Shown in pieces: positions 31,041-43,600 of a DNA stretch of 64,000 bases (its first letter is position 1; every line of letters begins with the position of its first letter). The notes under the pieces were generated by a model. That model was not told the DNA's origin, searched no databases, and saw only the letters and a program-made list of their open reading frames with translations. The stretch is taken from contig JAHQIW010000160.1 in NCBI GenBank assembly GCA_019055375.1, positions 62,001 through 126,000 of the forward strand, written 5' to 3'. A program made the position numbers and the translations under genes. Source of the DNA: Parelaphostrongylus tenuis (lineage: Eukaryota; Nematoda; Chromadorea; Rhabditida; Metastrongylidae).

Positions 31041-31539
31041 AATCTTCTTCTTTTCTGCCTTTTATTATGACCATCCGGTAATCGCTATTAAGTGTTCTGA
31101 TGTTTTCATATCAACCGTATCCACTTGTCTAACATGTTAGATAACCAAGCGATTTCCTATGACATGCGTATGATATACATTTATCATTCATTTTCAAAAG
31201 AACCGCTGAGCTAAATGGTGGGTTTTCCGATTGGCTCTGTCGAGTGGTTTTCTGTATAGCTTCATATCTGCACAATACTGAAATATTTGATAAGATAGTA
31301 TTGAATGCCAGCCGTGTAGAACTTTTGATGTCTGGCTCGGCTATTTGATCCTTAGTTAGACAAATAGGCTTACGCGACGTCAAATCATTACTTAGTTCTT
31401 CTTTTAACCAAACAATGATTTGCACTATCCGTCGTGCTTTTTAAGTAATGCGTCCTCCCTATACTAGTCGCATAAATGTTCAAACTTGTGATGCGCTAGT
31501 CGAATATTCCATTCGTTCTTACATTGCTTGTTCTCTATA

Positions 31540-31689
31540 ATGTTGACCAAGATTGATATGACTGTTGTTAAGTGGCGATTGTCCAAAAGGAAAACTCAAC
31601 GCTTATATCAGAAAGTATTCACCGGCTTGATCGTCACTTGCGGAGTGCTTTGTTTGATATTTTCCTCCAAGCTCGACATAAATGCAATG
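31540..31689 (+). CDS. Hexosaminidase exon 1: cytosolic tail and signal anchor
   Basis: ATG at 31540, with a second in-frame ATG at 31558. Encodes [17 protein letters not shown], a strongly basic tail, then [16 protein letters not shown], a membrane span, and KLDINAM. This layout fits a type II Golgi enzyme. Donor ATG|GTAAAG, phase 0. Assigned to this gene by position, topology and matching phase. An extra small exon before 34678 cannot be excluded. Confidence 0.65.
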
Positions 31690-34600
31690 GTAAAGTTACA
31701 GTTGATCCTATCTTGTCAATATTTTTCAACTTGACTACAACTTCGCCGAAGAGGTACTGTTCTGTCATGGCGGCGCCAATTGAGGCCTTCGGTAAAAAAG
31801 TTTTATGCTTTGCAAAACGTTTGTGTAGTTTATCGATAGCTTAAGTCAAGTGTATTTCAATGATATGTTTAGATTTTCAAGCAGCTTTTTTTTGGCTTCA
31901 TAGCACTCGAAATAATATTTTGTTCCTCATTTGAATATTTCTCACTGGACAAAAGTTCTGCTGCAATGAACTTTAATGGTTAGTTAGAGATAATATTTGC
32001 AATTATATAACATGTTTAGCATTCGGAAACGACTTCTTTGAGCTCTGTAACGACCGAGAGAATGTTGGGTTTCACACTCAGTGAGCACTTCTAGTCGGCT
32101 AGGGTGTTTGTAAAGCTGCAATACGAATCCGCTGCATAAATCTGTGATTTTTTTTATGAAAGTCAGAGAAAATCTCTATCCGACCTTCCAGAATTTTTTT
32201 CTAATGTCCATGTGCTTTTTCAGAAAAAAAATTTCTTGAAAATAATTTACGTGTGTCAAAGACTGACATACTCACGATAAAATATAGATCACTCTTTCCC
32301 ACCCACACACCCGGCATCGCACGGTGGCCAGGTGCCTCCGCTGCATAGCGCGACCTAACCTATTACAGCTCACTAAGAAGTCTTTTCGAAAAACCAAATA
32401 CATCACTGGAATCAGCACAATTCAGACTAAGGGATGGTTTTTTAAAAGTCTGAGGGAGATGCTCCCTCCGACGAAAGACGCTTTGAAGCGCCTTAAGTAT
32501 GAAACATACTTTATTTTGGCTGTTACATCAAACTGAAAGGTTTCCTTCAGAACCTAAGTATCTCGCTGGAGTTTGCTAAATTTGATAAGGATATTACATG
32601 TTTTAAGCTGAAAGGTCCAGTGGTATACAGGCGTCTGTTCCGTTCCATTGGGACTCGTCTAGATTTGAGCTATTGATTAAGCTAAGAAACATCTTAGAAA
32701 AACTGAAAAACACCCTTGTTTCTTAAGCGGTGTGGAAAACAGCTATATTTGAATGTGTGCAACTCATTCTTCTTGTGCGAACTGCAAGGGCTCTGAAAAC
32801 TTCTTTTCAAAGAGCAAACACATTTTCCTAATCAGAAAAAATTTGCTCTATCTAATGGACAAAATTTTGTTATAGGAAAACTCTATCAGGCGAGAAATCT
32901 TTAAATGTGAAACAAAATCTCATTTTGGCTGATACGGCGTTAAATCAAGCAGTATGAGAAATAAAATATGCCTTTAAAATTCACTTGGTTCAAGCTCTCA
33001 GATAGTTATGCATTCGTCAGATAACAGCAAAGTATACGCTTTTACCGAAGGCCTCAATTGGCGCCGCCGTAATAGAATAGCACCGATCATACTTATTGTG
33101 AGCAAAGGCGACTTGGTGAAAAAACAGCTTTTTTTTCGAGCAGAGGGAGGTAATTGATCCTGTTGATTTTGATTCATCACGACCTGTACAGCATAGGGAT
33201 TAAGGTGTTTTTTAGTGTCAAAGCGATTTCTAGGACCGACTATCTCACAGTCTCGGGATTGATCAAACTATCCAGCGCCTCACTGGTGAGTAGGCATGAG
33301 GTTGTTTACAGTGAGATTTGAAAAATACAGCACAGTACAATACTGGCTGGCGTTTTGACAATTTCATCTTCCTGAAGGCCCATTGTTTTACTCTAAAAAC
33401 CCTCGAAATCTTGAACGGGGCATTAGTCCTTCAACTAACATTCAGTTGAGCATGCATAGTGTCCTCCTTTCAGTGAAGACAAGCGTGAAGCAGTCGTACT
33501 TCGAGGCCAGTATTCGACTGCTGTACCTTAGCAGATCGCATAATTTGTATAGCCGTCTTTGTAAGGCACCAAGTCATCTCAAACTTCGTAATACAAAAAT
33601 GGCCTGATTTATGCATTCTACCGCAAGGTAGTCACTAAAACTGAACATCGGGATACGACTCCGCCGCGCCTCCCTTTCACAGAGTCGGAACTGGATTTAT
33701 GCTCGACTGAAAAGTGTGAATTGAAGGACTGTTAGTCTGTCAAATATTCAGAGAATCACCTCCAAAGGAAAATGATCTTTCAAGAAATACGGAGCAGCCG
33801 AAGCCTCAGCCAGTATCGCACTGTGTTGTATCTATAAGACTTGCTGTTAACAGCCTCATCTTGCTCATTAATTGATCGTTGTTTCGATTATACGGCATAG
33901 CCAAAACGTGCTCTTTGTCTATCTGAAAGTGATAGACTGATGTCAAACTTGCCTGGAACCATAAAAATATTGCTTGAACATAGCTGGCGCAAGAGATTTG
34001 ACAATCCAAATATAGGCTCAGTCTACGGAATGGACAGAATGTATGGCACATTCTGAGAATCGATCAGTGCCAAACACTTCCCTATTCCTTTCTCAAACCA
34101 TTAGAGGCTCACTCAAGCTTTGCTTACTAGTAACAGTTTGTTACTTAGTCAGAATTCCTTTTATTTGACTGCCACTTGCAGTGGTATGATGTTATGCTAT
34201 ACCCAATAATGTGGAGTGCTGTGCAAAATTGTGCAAAACTGCTGTGCAGAAGAATTCTGACTGATTATCGATATCCAATGTATGTCAATACAAGTGGGTT
34301 CAACGCCGATAGCGGCTGCCCCACCAGACCGTCGACGGTCAGTTGTTGGCAGACAACGCGTTGTAGCTTAAAAAAGAGGTAAAAAACGAGCGTTGGTGGT
34401 GCAACGGTTAGCATACGCTCCCGGAAAGAGTGTGATCTGGGTTCGAATCCCGACTGATGCAAATGTTTTCGCATAACACTCCACATTATTGAGTTTGTTT
34501 ACTTTGATCAATGCTGCTAGCGCAATTTGAACATTTTCTGAATGCAATTTAATGCTTCATGACTATTGTTTGATAAATCTACACGAAAGGTTACCCTTAG

Positions 34601-37600
34601 GTTCTTACGCGGTGATATACGTTCTCCAGAAGAGTAATTTGCTTGAATTTTGAACAATAATCCTAATCGTTTCAGAGGTAAATACAGAAAGTTGGAAGAA
34701 ACTAAGAAAAGTTTTTAGAAAAAACGTAATTTACTATTACGAAGTATCGCCGCGAGAGTTTCATATCACTACCATTCAGCTCTGGAACAATGCAGCCGAT
34801 CAAAGCGATAGTCGGACTGCCATTCTTGCCAATGAGTTAGATGTATGTGTACACAGTTTTCTGTACCATTCAATTTCTCTAAGTAGCAATCATTTTCAAT
34901 GGTTTTTTTTCCAGAGTATCAGGCCAGACGTCAGTATAAGAGTGATAGATCCTGAATGGTACCCGGATAAGGTAGGCATTCTTTATACGTCCATAATTTC
35001 AAGCACCTTCCCCAATTTTTTGTGATTACTCTTCTACCAGGTTGAGGCAACGGTTCCTTGACATTCGCGAAAAACTCAAATTCTGTGCTCGTTTCACACA
35101 GCATTGGTTATTGTATATTGATGAGAATATCTCAGGAATAGTCCATAAGGAGCTCCCAAGGTAACGCCAGTCATGCTGCATCAAATTTTGATTTAATCTT
35201 CGGAGTCACTTGATGATGTAAATGCCGCTTGACAAAAAGGTCACAACCTGCGCTTAGTGGAATTCTGAAGGTGTCTTGCATTCAAATTTTTTCGAATAAT
35301 CGCACTACCATTGCCGAACTCTACCGCGAGCAGCTGTACTGAGTCTCCGTTGCGCTGAAAAAAAAGTACCCGACACTGAGTCGCTGAATTGCGTGTGCTG
35401 TTTCAGCAATACAATGCCAAACCTCACACCACAAAGAAAACTAAGGAAAAGTTTGATGAATTGGAGGGAGTCGAGGCCTCGGTGCACCCAACCTACAGTC
35501 CAGATGCTGCGCCGTTCAACTATGGTCTTTCCGCTCAATGGAACATTTCCTGTGTGGGCGCCAGTTGGAGACATCTGATCAAGTTAGCGAGACATGTAAA
35601 GAGTTTTTTGATTCAAAGCTCAACGAGTGGCGATTTCGAACAGATCCGGGCGCTTCCAGATCGTTTACAGAGGGTCGGTGGGGTAAAGATGGTTTCTGTT
35701 TTGAATAATAATTGTCGTTGTTCCATACAAATTTATGTATGAACTTCGATTTCTCAGCGGGTGCTAAGGAACTTTTTCCTCAACCTATTGACATGCTTCT
35801 CCAAGGCATTCGATCAGTTCCTCTTTGCTACACGCATGTTGGGAACATCAATGATTCAAAAATTAATTGAAGTTAATTTCTCTACTATGGTTTTTCTTTT
35901 TTGAAGTACTTCTACAAGAACATCATTGTCCACTTCGATTTGAAAGGCGCACCACCCAAAGCTGGCTATTTTCTTCAACTCTTAGAACTTACTGCGCAAT
36001 CCGGCGCAACAGGTCAGATCGTTTCTCGTTGTCTTTCGTTCTTATTCCTACATCTGCGCTCTGATTCATCTCAACACAGGTAAAACTTTCCGTTCTCATT
36101 ATCAAAACGATATCACTGTATTCATCATGCCGTTAGTACGATCCAGTTCATAATATTTTATAAGTGGCTCTGTTATGTTCTCTTTGTATTTGTATTCAAA
36201 TCTCCTCATGCACCATCATATTGCAAGCAAATATGGAAGAAGAAAGAGTGATGAAATGGATGGCATTGTCCAAATTATCAATGGTGTCTGATGGTGATGT
36301 TCACAGGAGTCCTGATTGAATGGAGGATATGTTTCCATGGAGCGAGGAATTAGCTATAGCCCGTAGTACAAATGCCTATACGATTGCTGAAGTGCAAGGA
36401 ATCTTAAGAAAAGCCAGGTTTATAATTTTTTTCTCTTGGAGGAATTTTCCAAAACGTTGACATAGAACGACGTCGCCAATTCTGGAAATCTATCTAAGGC
36501 ACATGTCAATAGTTTTCTGCTTTCACGCCCTAGTAAAACTGCCATGATTTGCACACGTCAAACAGTTTCAACTTTTTAGAATGATTTTTCAACCTGTCTG
36601 TCCACAAGCTTTTATACCTTGCCCTTATTTGTTGACAGTTAGCAAGTAGTTTAGTTGCATGCACTTCCCAAGATCGGGAATGGCACATCTTTGTGTCTTT
36701 GTAATTAAGCACTTAGAAGAACACAGTAATCGGAAAGACTCTGTAGTCTTTTGTGCGAGTGAGCACTTACACTTCCTCAAACCATAGGCATCTAATCACA
36801 TTCACGCATGAGGCGAAGTTTGCCTTAGCATTTTCCTTGGGCGGTTGATATTACGCTTTACTTTTTCAGTGAAACCATAGGCATAGGCTGTCCCGCCTTC
36901 GTGAGCCCTTTAATTAATTATTCACCATATCTACACTGCTACTATGTACCGTAGCTGTTACTGTAAACGGTTGTAAGCCCAATATCTCAAACATTAGAGA
37001 TTTGTAAAAAGTCTGTAAAAACATCAAAAACCTGCGTAGCAACCTCGGGCAGAGTTGGTCGTGCATTGAACGTCCAACAGTTCATTGTCGGAATCTGAAA
37101 AGGATTAAACTTTGTAGTTTGCGGAACCTGATCACCAAAATATTGCCGCAATCACGGCTGAACACATTTGGCTTCAGCAAACACTGGCCGACCCTATAGT
37201 GCATTTGAGTGAGCCGAGTAGTCTTTATCAATTCGATATACTCAAATGGCATGAAATTTTTCTACTAAACATTTATGGAAAACTGGTTACTATTCTTTCT
37301 CTAAGTGTCCTGACATTTTGTGAAGTCTAGTGACTAACAGCTTTTGTCTAGCTATTGCCGTCAAGATTATAGCATCGTAACACAATTCGAACATCATAGT
37401 CAATGTCTTCAAAGTTTGACATCTGATATTTCAAACATATCTAATTTGTGGTATGCGTTGACAGCTTCGTTATGGTAAGAATATATTACGGCCTGCCTAG
37501 CCTTTTTGGAAGCCTATCTTTCTACACCACCATTTTCAATCCAGTGCACGAATATCTACACACAACATGTTGAGTTATCACATTGACAAGACCCTGTTAA

Positions 37601-40600
37601 ATTCCTCGGATGCTACGGGAACCTATTTTTGGTGAAGTGAACTATTTTCGGATACTCTTAATAAACGGCAATACTATTACAAGAGTCGAAAAGGTTGACA
37701 AGGAGTAGGATGTTCTTTGTCTTCCTCACTACTCACTTGAAGCTGGAACAGTTTGTAATAAATCTCAAGACCGACATCTATTAACCTCGGTATAGTTTGA
37801 ATAAATGAGTATTTTCTTATGTTTAGCCGTTCCGAGGTGCTATTGTTATTATTTATTGAACACTAGCGAAGCATACAACAATGCAGTTAGTAATGCAGCG
37901 CGAATATACATTATTCAAGGGGCTAACGTTTTGGCGGCTCGCCTTCTTCAGAGCCTAGAAAGATCACACTGATCCACAATCCACTAAGCAAAAACCTCCG
38001 TAACCCTGGCAGAAAACTTTAAAAAGAAATTTTGGATTACATAGTAAGAACTTCATCTTAATACGCTCACCGTTTTGATGTTCACGTCCATCAATTATTT
38101 ATTGAAGACCAACAGCTTAGTGTCAGTGAATCAGTGGGCTGTGCTTAACTCAGGCAGGAAAGATCAACCTAAGGTATGGTTCGAGGTCACGCGTGATTAC
38201 GAGGCACTCCTTTTTTCGGTACAACTACTGATGCACTGACCGTAAGCGGCTGGTCTTCAATGAATAATTGATAGACCCAAACATCAAACCGTAAGTGTTT
38301 TAGAAATGAAGTTCTTACTATGCTATCTAAAATTCGTTTCCTGAGTTTTCTGCCGGGGTTATGGAGGTTTTGGCTCAGTGGATTGTGGATCAATATGATC
38401 ATTCCAGGCTCTGAAGAAGGCGGCCCGAAAAGTTAGCCACCTCGATTTTTGTGTATTCACGCTGCGTTACTAACTGTATTGTTGTATGCTTCGCCAGTAT
38501 TCAACAAATAATAACAATTACACCTCCGAACGGCCAAACAGAAGAAAATACTCATTCAGAGCTTTAAGCGCCCCCCCCCCCCCCAGCCGCTCGTCTCCAG
38601 CGGCTCAACTGTGGAGCTGCATAGTACATCAGGTTGACTTCACGACCTAAACAGACGTAACTGGAGCATTCGGCGATTGCCATTTCGTTGAGAGTAAACG
38701 AGGCACTCAGAATTCACTCGTCACTCATAAGCATCGTTTTCGTCATATCTAGTCAAAAACAATCTATGTTGCTACGCAAGCAGGATGAAAGTTCACTTGG
38801 CGTTCTCGAACGCGCAGTCGAAAGGCTGATGCTAGGAGTGTACCTTGTCTCGCAAATAAGCGAAAGAATACAGAATCTGCACCTATGTTAACGATTAAAA
38901 ACCGAAGATGCCATTCTACACGCCAAGCTATCGAAGATAAAATGGGCCGGACACGTAATGCGTTTTGACGACAACCGACGAATGAGAGCCGTTGCCGACT
39001 AGCTTTCGTGAAATGTCAAGCGCTCCACAGGAAGACCAGTGAGTCGATGGTCCGACTTCTTCACGAAAAGCCTAGAAGAAAGATATGATGCTCAACAAAT
39101 CCTAGAGCAAAGAAGAATTCAGTGAATTACTCTTGCATACGACAACAAAAAGGAAATATTGCTGATTCTTGAATGAGTCAATCGAGGATCAACGAGACGA
39201 CAGGTGATAAAGGCAGAATAGATGAAAGAATAAAATCTCTTAGAATAAAAAGCGTTCAATTGTCAGTTCCTTGAGTACTCTTTTTTCTTTTCCTCGTCGC
39301 TTTGTTTAACGCTTTGAATGTTACTGATGGATTTTTGAGTTCATTTTTCAAAGCTGGGTGGACAACCGCGCCCTCTGTATGGGTGAAAGACGAGTCAACT
39401 CCGCCTGAGGTTTAATGTTCTGCATATCACTTGATAGTCTTAGTTATATAATTGAAGCATCATGACACTGCCAGAAAAATAATAACACAAAGGATATGTA
39501 TGAGTTGTGCTACTATTGATTTTATAGCTCTACCACGTCCTTCCGGAATTTCTCTTAGATCTACTTATTCATTTATGTCGAAGATTGTATCGTAAATAAA
39601 TTACAAAAGCTTGGGTAAACTCTTTCGATAATTATTTTTTCAAGACGTCTCAGCCTTGAAGTGATTCCACTAGTTCAAACATTTGGACACATGGAATGGA
39701 TTTTGAAGCACGAAAAGTTCAAGAAATTCCGCGATAATCAGCTATATACACAGGTACAGCCTTTTCATTACGTTAAAAAATCAATCAGATATTCATCGAC
39801 TCTCAAAAAAAATCATAACTTTTCGAAACACTTTCCTTGATGATGTCGTTTTCTTTACTGCCGCTTACCAAGGCTCATAGAACTTCAATAAGCTGAAATA
39901 GAAGTCGTAGATACCATAATTTTTCACCCGGTTTAATTTCATTTAAATTAATTCAAAATCGAATGACATCAAAACATTGGAATTCAAGCACTGCAAAAAC
40001 ACCTATGACGCCTAATTTGGGATATTCTCGTTAGAATTGTAGATGGGTGGGGTACTTCTCCGATAGTAGCACGGGATGAAGAAACAATCCCTCTTGCTGG
40101 ACAAGAACTTTCCATAAGAGTGTTAGCATTCACTCAAAAGCTTGAACCTCTGGCTACTGTGTGCATAGCCATTATTTGAGGAGGTTATTTTATAACGACC
40201 GAGCGTCAGGATAACATTTGCGTCACACACGTCCACATTTCTCGCAGGTCAGAACTCTTACTTTAGGCTACTAGTGCTCATTCAATGGCGTAAAATTCAA
40301 TAATTCTAACGCTGCCATTATTTTTTGAAAAGACCGTTTCTCTGTAGTGTAACAGGAAAATAATATAGATTCGCAAACCCGGGCATGTGTTTTTTGGCTA
40401 ATCTGAGGGTTGAAGGAAAGGACGCAGGGGAGTTTCCTGAGATTTCAAAACGGCGATCAATCTTTGCCGCTGATGCCTTACACATACAGACTGCGGATTT
40501 TGTCATTCAGTCATAAATTTTTTTGGCTTCGAGAGAAGTTTCTGATCAAACGTATGGCTTCGATACCACAATACTTTCTCTACACGTTCATATGCTTTTC

Positions 40601-43600
40601 GTGCTTCCAGCGGAGTAATAGTAAGATTGCGTAACCGATCTGTAACATGATTTTATTTTGAATTTTATAGCGTTATATTAGAATTTTTACAATAGAAGGC
40701 AACGTGGAGCAGTAGCGAGAGATTCAAGCTTTCGAATGGTTGCTAAATTTTTACGAAAAGTTTTTGTCCAACGCAAAGGATCGCTTCTTCATTGCTTGCT
40801 ACCTAACGGGAATGAGTCATTGGTTGAGCTTATTTCAAAGTGATTCTAAACCTATTTTAACACTATTGAGTTTGTTTTGAGGTAATTTGTATTGGTAACG
40901 ACGATGTGGTAAGGTTAGTGAAGAAGATGATCGCCCAAGTTATCAAGGTTCACAAACCATTCAGCATCAAACGATTTCATATAGGAGCCGATGAAGCGTT
41001 TGAGGTAGGTTTAGGTTTGAGACAGGCAACTCCTTTTGTCTTCCTTACTTTTTGAGGCAGTTATATCCAAAAGTAAGCAGTTGCATCATTTTTGTCACTG
41101 CGACATATCTTACCATCAAAGATTTCATTTGAATATAAAGTTATTATTACATTTATCAACCATGAGCACTCGACTGTTGAACATTGTAAATTTTGGTATT
41201 CCTGTCACTCCACACACGCACAGTGTAATATGTTCGTCTTCGATTACTTTATATGTAGGGTACATCCCCGTGCAAGTGATTATCTCAGACAAAAGGCATC
41301 GTGCTACTGATGAGGCTCGAAGGCCGAAACATGTATCTAGCACTCTATGAATGCTGTAAGAGAATTCATGAAAGGCTTGAAGTATATCATCGGATTATAT
41401 TGCTTTAGGTGATGTCTTAGAAAATAGGCAAACATAAAGATGTCTTTACCTCAGAAAGAGCCACATACTGTTTATTGATTAAGCGAAAAATACGAATTTT
41501 TGATAACATCTTTCATTCGGTTAAAGTTTCGACGCGTTTCGTCCTCTTCAAAGCCGAGTGATTCAAACCAACACCTCACAGTCGCTTGTACTCGTTGTGG
41601 CTTTCGTTCTCATTCGAGTCGGATCTTCTACGGCACCGCTCAAAAGAGGACCATAGCCGGCAGACTTCCATCCATACAAAATGGCTCTTGAAGATAGCGA
41701 TTGATACATAATAATTTTTGTTTTCCAACAGAAAATTCATGCTATAGAAGTTGGTATATTATTCGCTAGCACTCAGCTTTGCGATAATTTGAAAACTGGT
41801 TTTTCTTAAGTCTGGAATATCAGTAACCACGTATTCTTTCTAAATCGAGCAAATTCATACTTTTTCATTCAACTGGAGGTTGGGCACGTTCCGTCTTCTT
41901 CAGAGCCGATAATCGAGTCAGTGCTCTACGATACTGACCCTCGCTGTGGTCTTTGGTGTCGTTCGAGTGAAACATTCTTCAGAAGGACATCGCTTGAATG
42001 GGAATCTTGTCCGGCAGTCCGTTTTTTCATAAGAATAGTTTAAAGAAAGAATAGTTTTGAATTTTTGTCAATTACTATTTAACCAATTGTGGGCCGATTT
42101 CCATCATTTCTTCCATTCGGTTCATTGGTTAGAATCAGTCACTGATAAAGATCTTTGATCTGCATGTAGTGCTAAGGTAGCTACTTGAAGACTTCAGCTT
42201 AACCACAAATGTCGCTGAATGTTGATCGAGATAACGCTTTCATGCAGCTAGCCCTTATAAGCGGCGAACTCCTTCCTCGGACAGCTCTGGCACTAGTATG
42301 GAGATAGGTGAGATTCACAATGAAGAGAGAGTGGTTTGATAAATTCGATGTGAAACCGTAATTATGACCATTCTGAAGCGCACCTCTAACAAATATGCTC
42401 TACAGGTCTCTCAAACACCATATTAAAAGGATGAGACGAAATTTTAATGAAAGGAGCCTGAATTTCTCTATGCATCCATAATTTCCTTGCGCGACAGTTT
42501 TCTGCTTTTTGATCGTATTTCAGTTCGGCGTCTGCAATCAACCGCAAGATCTGAAAAGCCAATATAGCTCGAGAGTTCAGCTCGCCATTCAATACCTAAG
42601 GACGATTGCCAACTACACGAAGAAACGAACCAATGGAGCGACGTAAGTTCAATTCCTGGTGGAGTACGAAAGATAGTCATGCTCGGGATGCTGCATTGAT
42701 TTCATAGGTATTGATCAGGATTTTTGAGTTAAACTGTGCTCGTAGATTGCAAAGAAAGGTAACCATGGCTGCATAATAAGCCGATTATTGATTCACTAAC
42801 TTAACTTTACTAACTTGTGTCGAAGATGTTATAATTGTAAGTGATCTTGATTCTAGAGTGTGAGATGACCACTAAAAAGGCAGATTCACCTCTATTTAAG
42901 AACAATACTGTAATAAGAAATAACAACACCTGTAACTGATTTTGTGGGAATCGAATTCATAATTGATATCAGATGATATGATAAATGATAATTCTAGGAT
43001 ACTTATGTGGCACGATATGGTTAAGCATTTCTTTCCTATAGACGAAGTTCGCTCGAAGCTTGGAACACTGGTTGAGCCTGTGATCTGGGATTACTCAGAA
43101 ACACTTCAAACGGTGTCACGTATGAAGCTACTAACTTTTTGTTATTATCTTTATTCCGAAAAAGCCAAGAGATTGCTAATCCGTCCATCATCGTGGACTC
43201 GACAGCCATGCAACTTATCGAACAGTTAATATGGTAATTAAAAGATGTCTAAGTAGTATGCAGTAGCTGTGCAGTATAAATGCGGAGACATCTGTCTCAT
43301 CGTTTGATCTAGCCGTTAAACTCTGACAATTGAAAGTAGCATGCATAATAAAATGATAACGAAATCAGCATGCAAGGACAGTATGAAAAAAATCTTAGGA
43401 CCGCCTTTCTATCAACATTGCCATTCTTCAATAATTGATATATTTCTTTTCGACTATTTTTTTGAGGCTTCGCTTAGGACAATGTAAATTTTGATAACAC
43501 TTTTACATGTTATCGGATTATATATTGCTTTAACACGTTGAGAACCATATGGTTCATAATGACCCATGGTTCGTGCCGTCGCGCACCAGAGTTTTGTACG

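Larger units (their letters stand above)
23884..31539. other. Region between the metalloproteinase and hexosaminidase exons
   Basis: No convincing exon of either gene. Contents noticed: palindrome with a hammerhead-like loop (24537-24776), a direct duplication carrying family-C ribozyme relics (27235-27770), an S2-like tRNA repeat (about 28895-28980), a family-B single-arm copy (29510-29700), dispersed repeats with CTATCGGAGGATTACTAGTA (about 29340-30560), and a tRNA-like stretch on the minus strand (about 30890-31040). The missing metalloproteinase 3' exon(s) would be expected in this interval if they still exist. Confidence 0.5.
31690..34677. other. Hexosaminidase intron 1
   Basis: Dispersed repeats (31830-32300), a decayed family-B arm (about 32560-32665), further repeats (32690-33180), and an S2 tRNA-derived SINE (34160-34500). 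No exon identified. Confidence 0.55.
37806..38555. repeat. Large palindromic element with family-D hammerhead-like motif in each arm
   Basis: Left GAGTATTTTCTTATGTTTAG...CCGTTCCGAGG pairs with right CCTCCGAACGGCC...GAAGAAAATACTC. The match continues through GAAGCATACAACAATGCAGT / ACTGTATTGTTGTATGCTTC and inward past the ribozyme-like motifs to ATTATTTATTGAAGACCA / GGTCTTCAATGAATAATTG. Arms are about 300 bp and noticeably diverged. It has the same plan as families A and B. Confidence 0.85.
36418..39653. other. Hexosaminidase intron 5
   Basis: Unremarkable to 37800, then the family-D palindrome (37806-38555), a C homopolymer, and an inverted pair of RTE fragments (38590-39190). Confidence 0.6.
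41005..42997. other. Hexosaminidase intron 7 region, where one exon is expected but not found
   Basis: Family members have about 30-40 residues between HIGADE and the LMWHDM block, and the phases (0 to 2) also require an exon of 3n+2 bases here. None is convincing. The region holds an intact family-C hammerhead (41301-41343) and two degenerate family-D hammerhead-like repeats (about 41515-41640 and 41875-42000). Confidence 0.6.

Noticed and set aside
34390..34465. Possible tRNA gene with a perfect B box
   Set aside because: Acceptor and anticodon stems do not pair convincingly and the sequence is embedded in a repeat with copies elsewhere. Called a SINE head instead.
42125..42174. Candidate for the missing hexosaminidase exon (TTAG|AATCAGTCACTG ... 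CTAAG|GTAGCT), whose phase would fit
   Set aside because: Only 44 bases and the peptide ([14 protein letters not shown]) does not resemble the family in this region.
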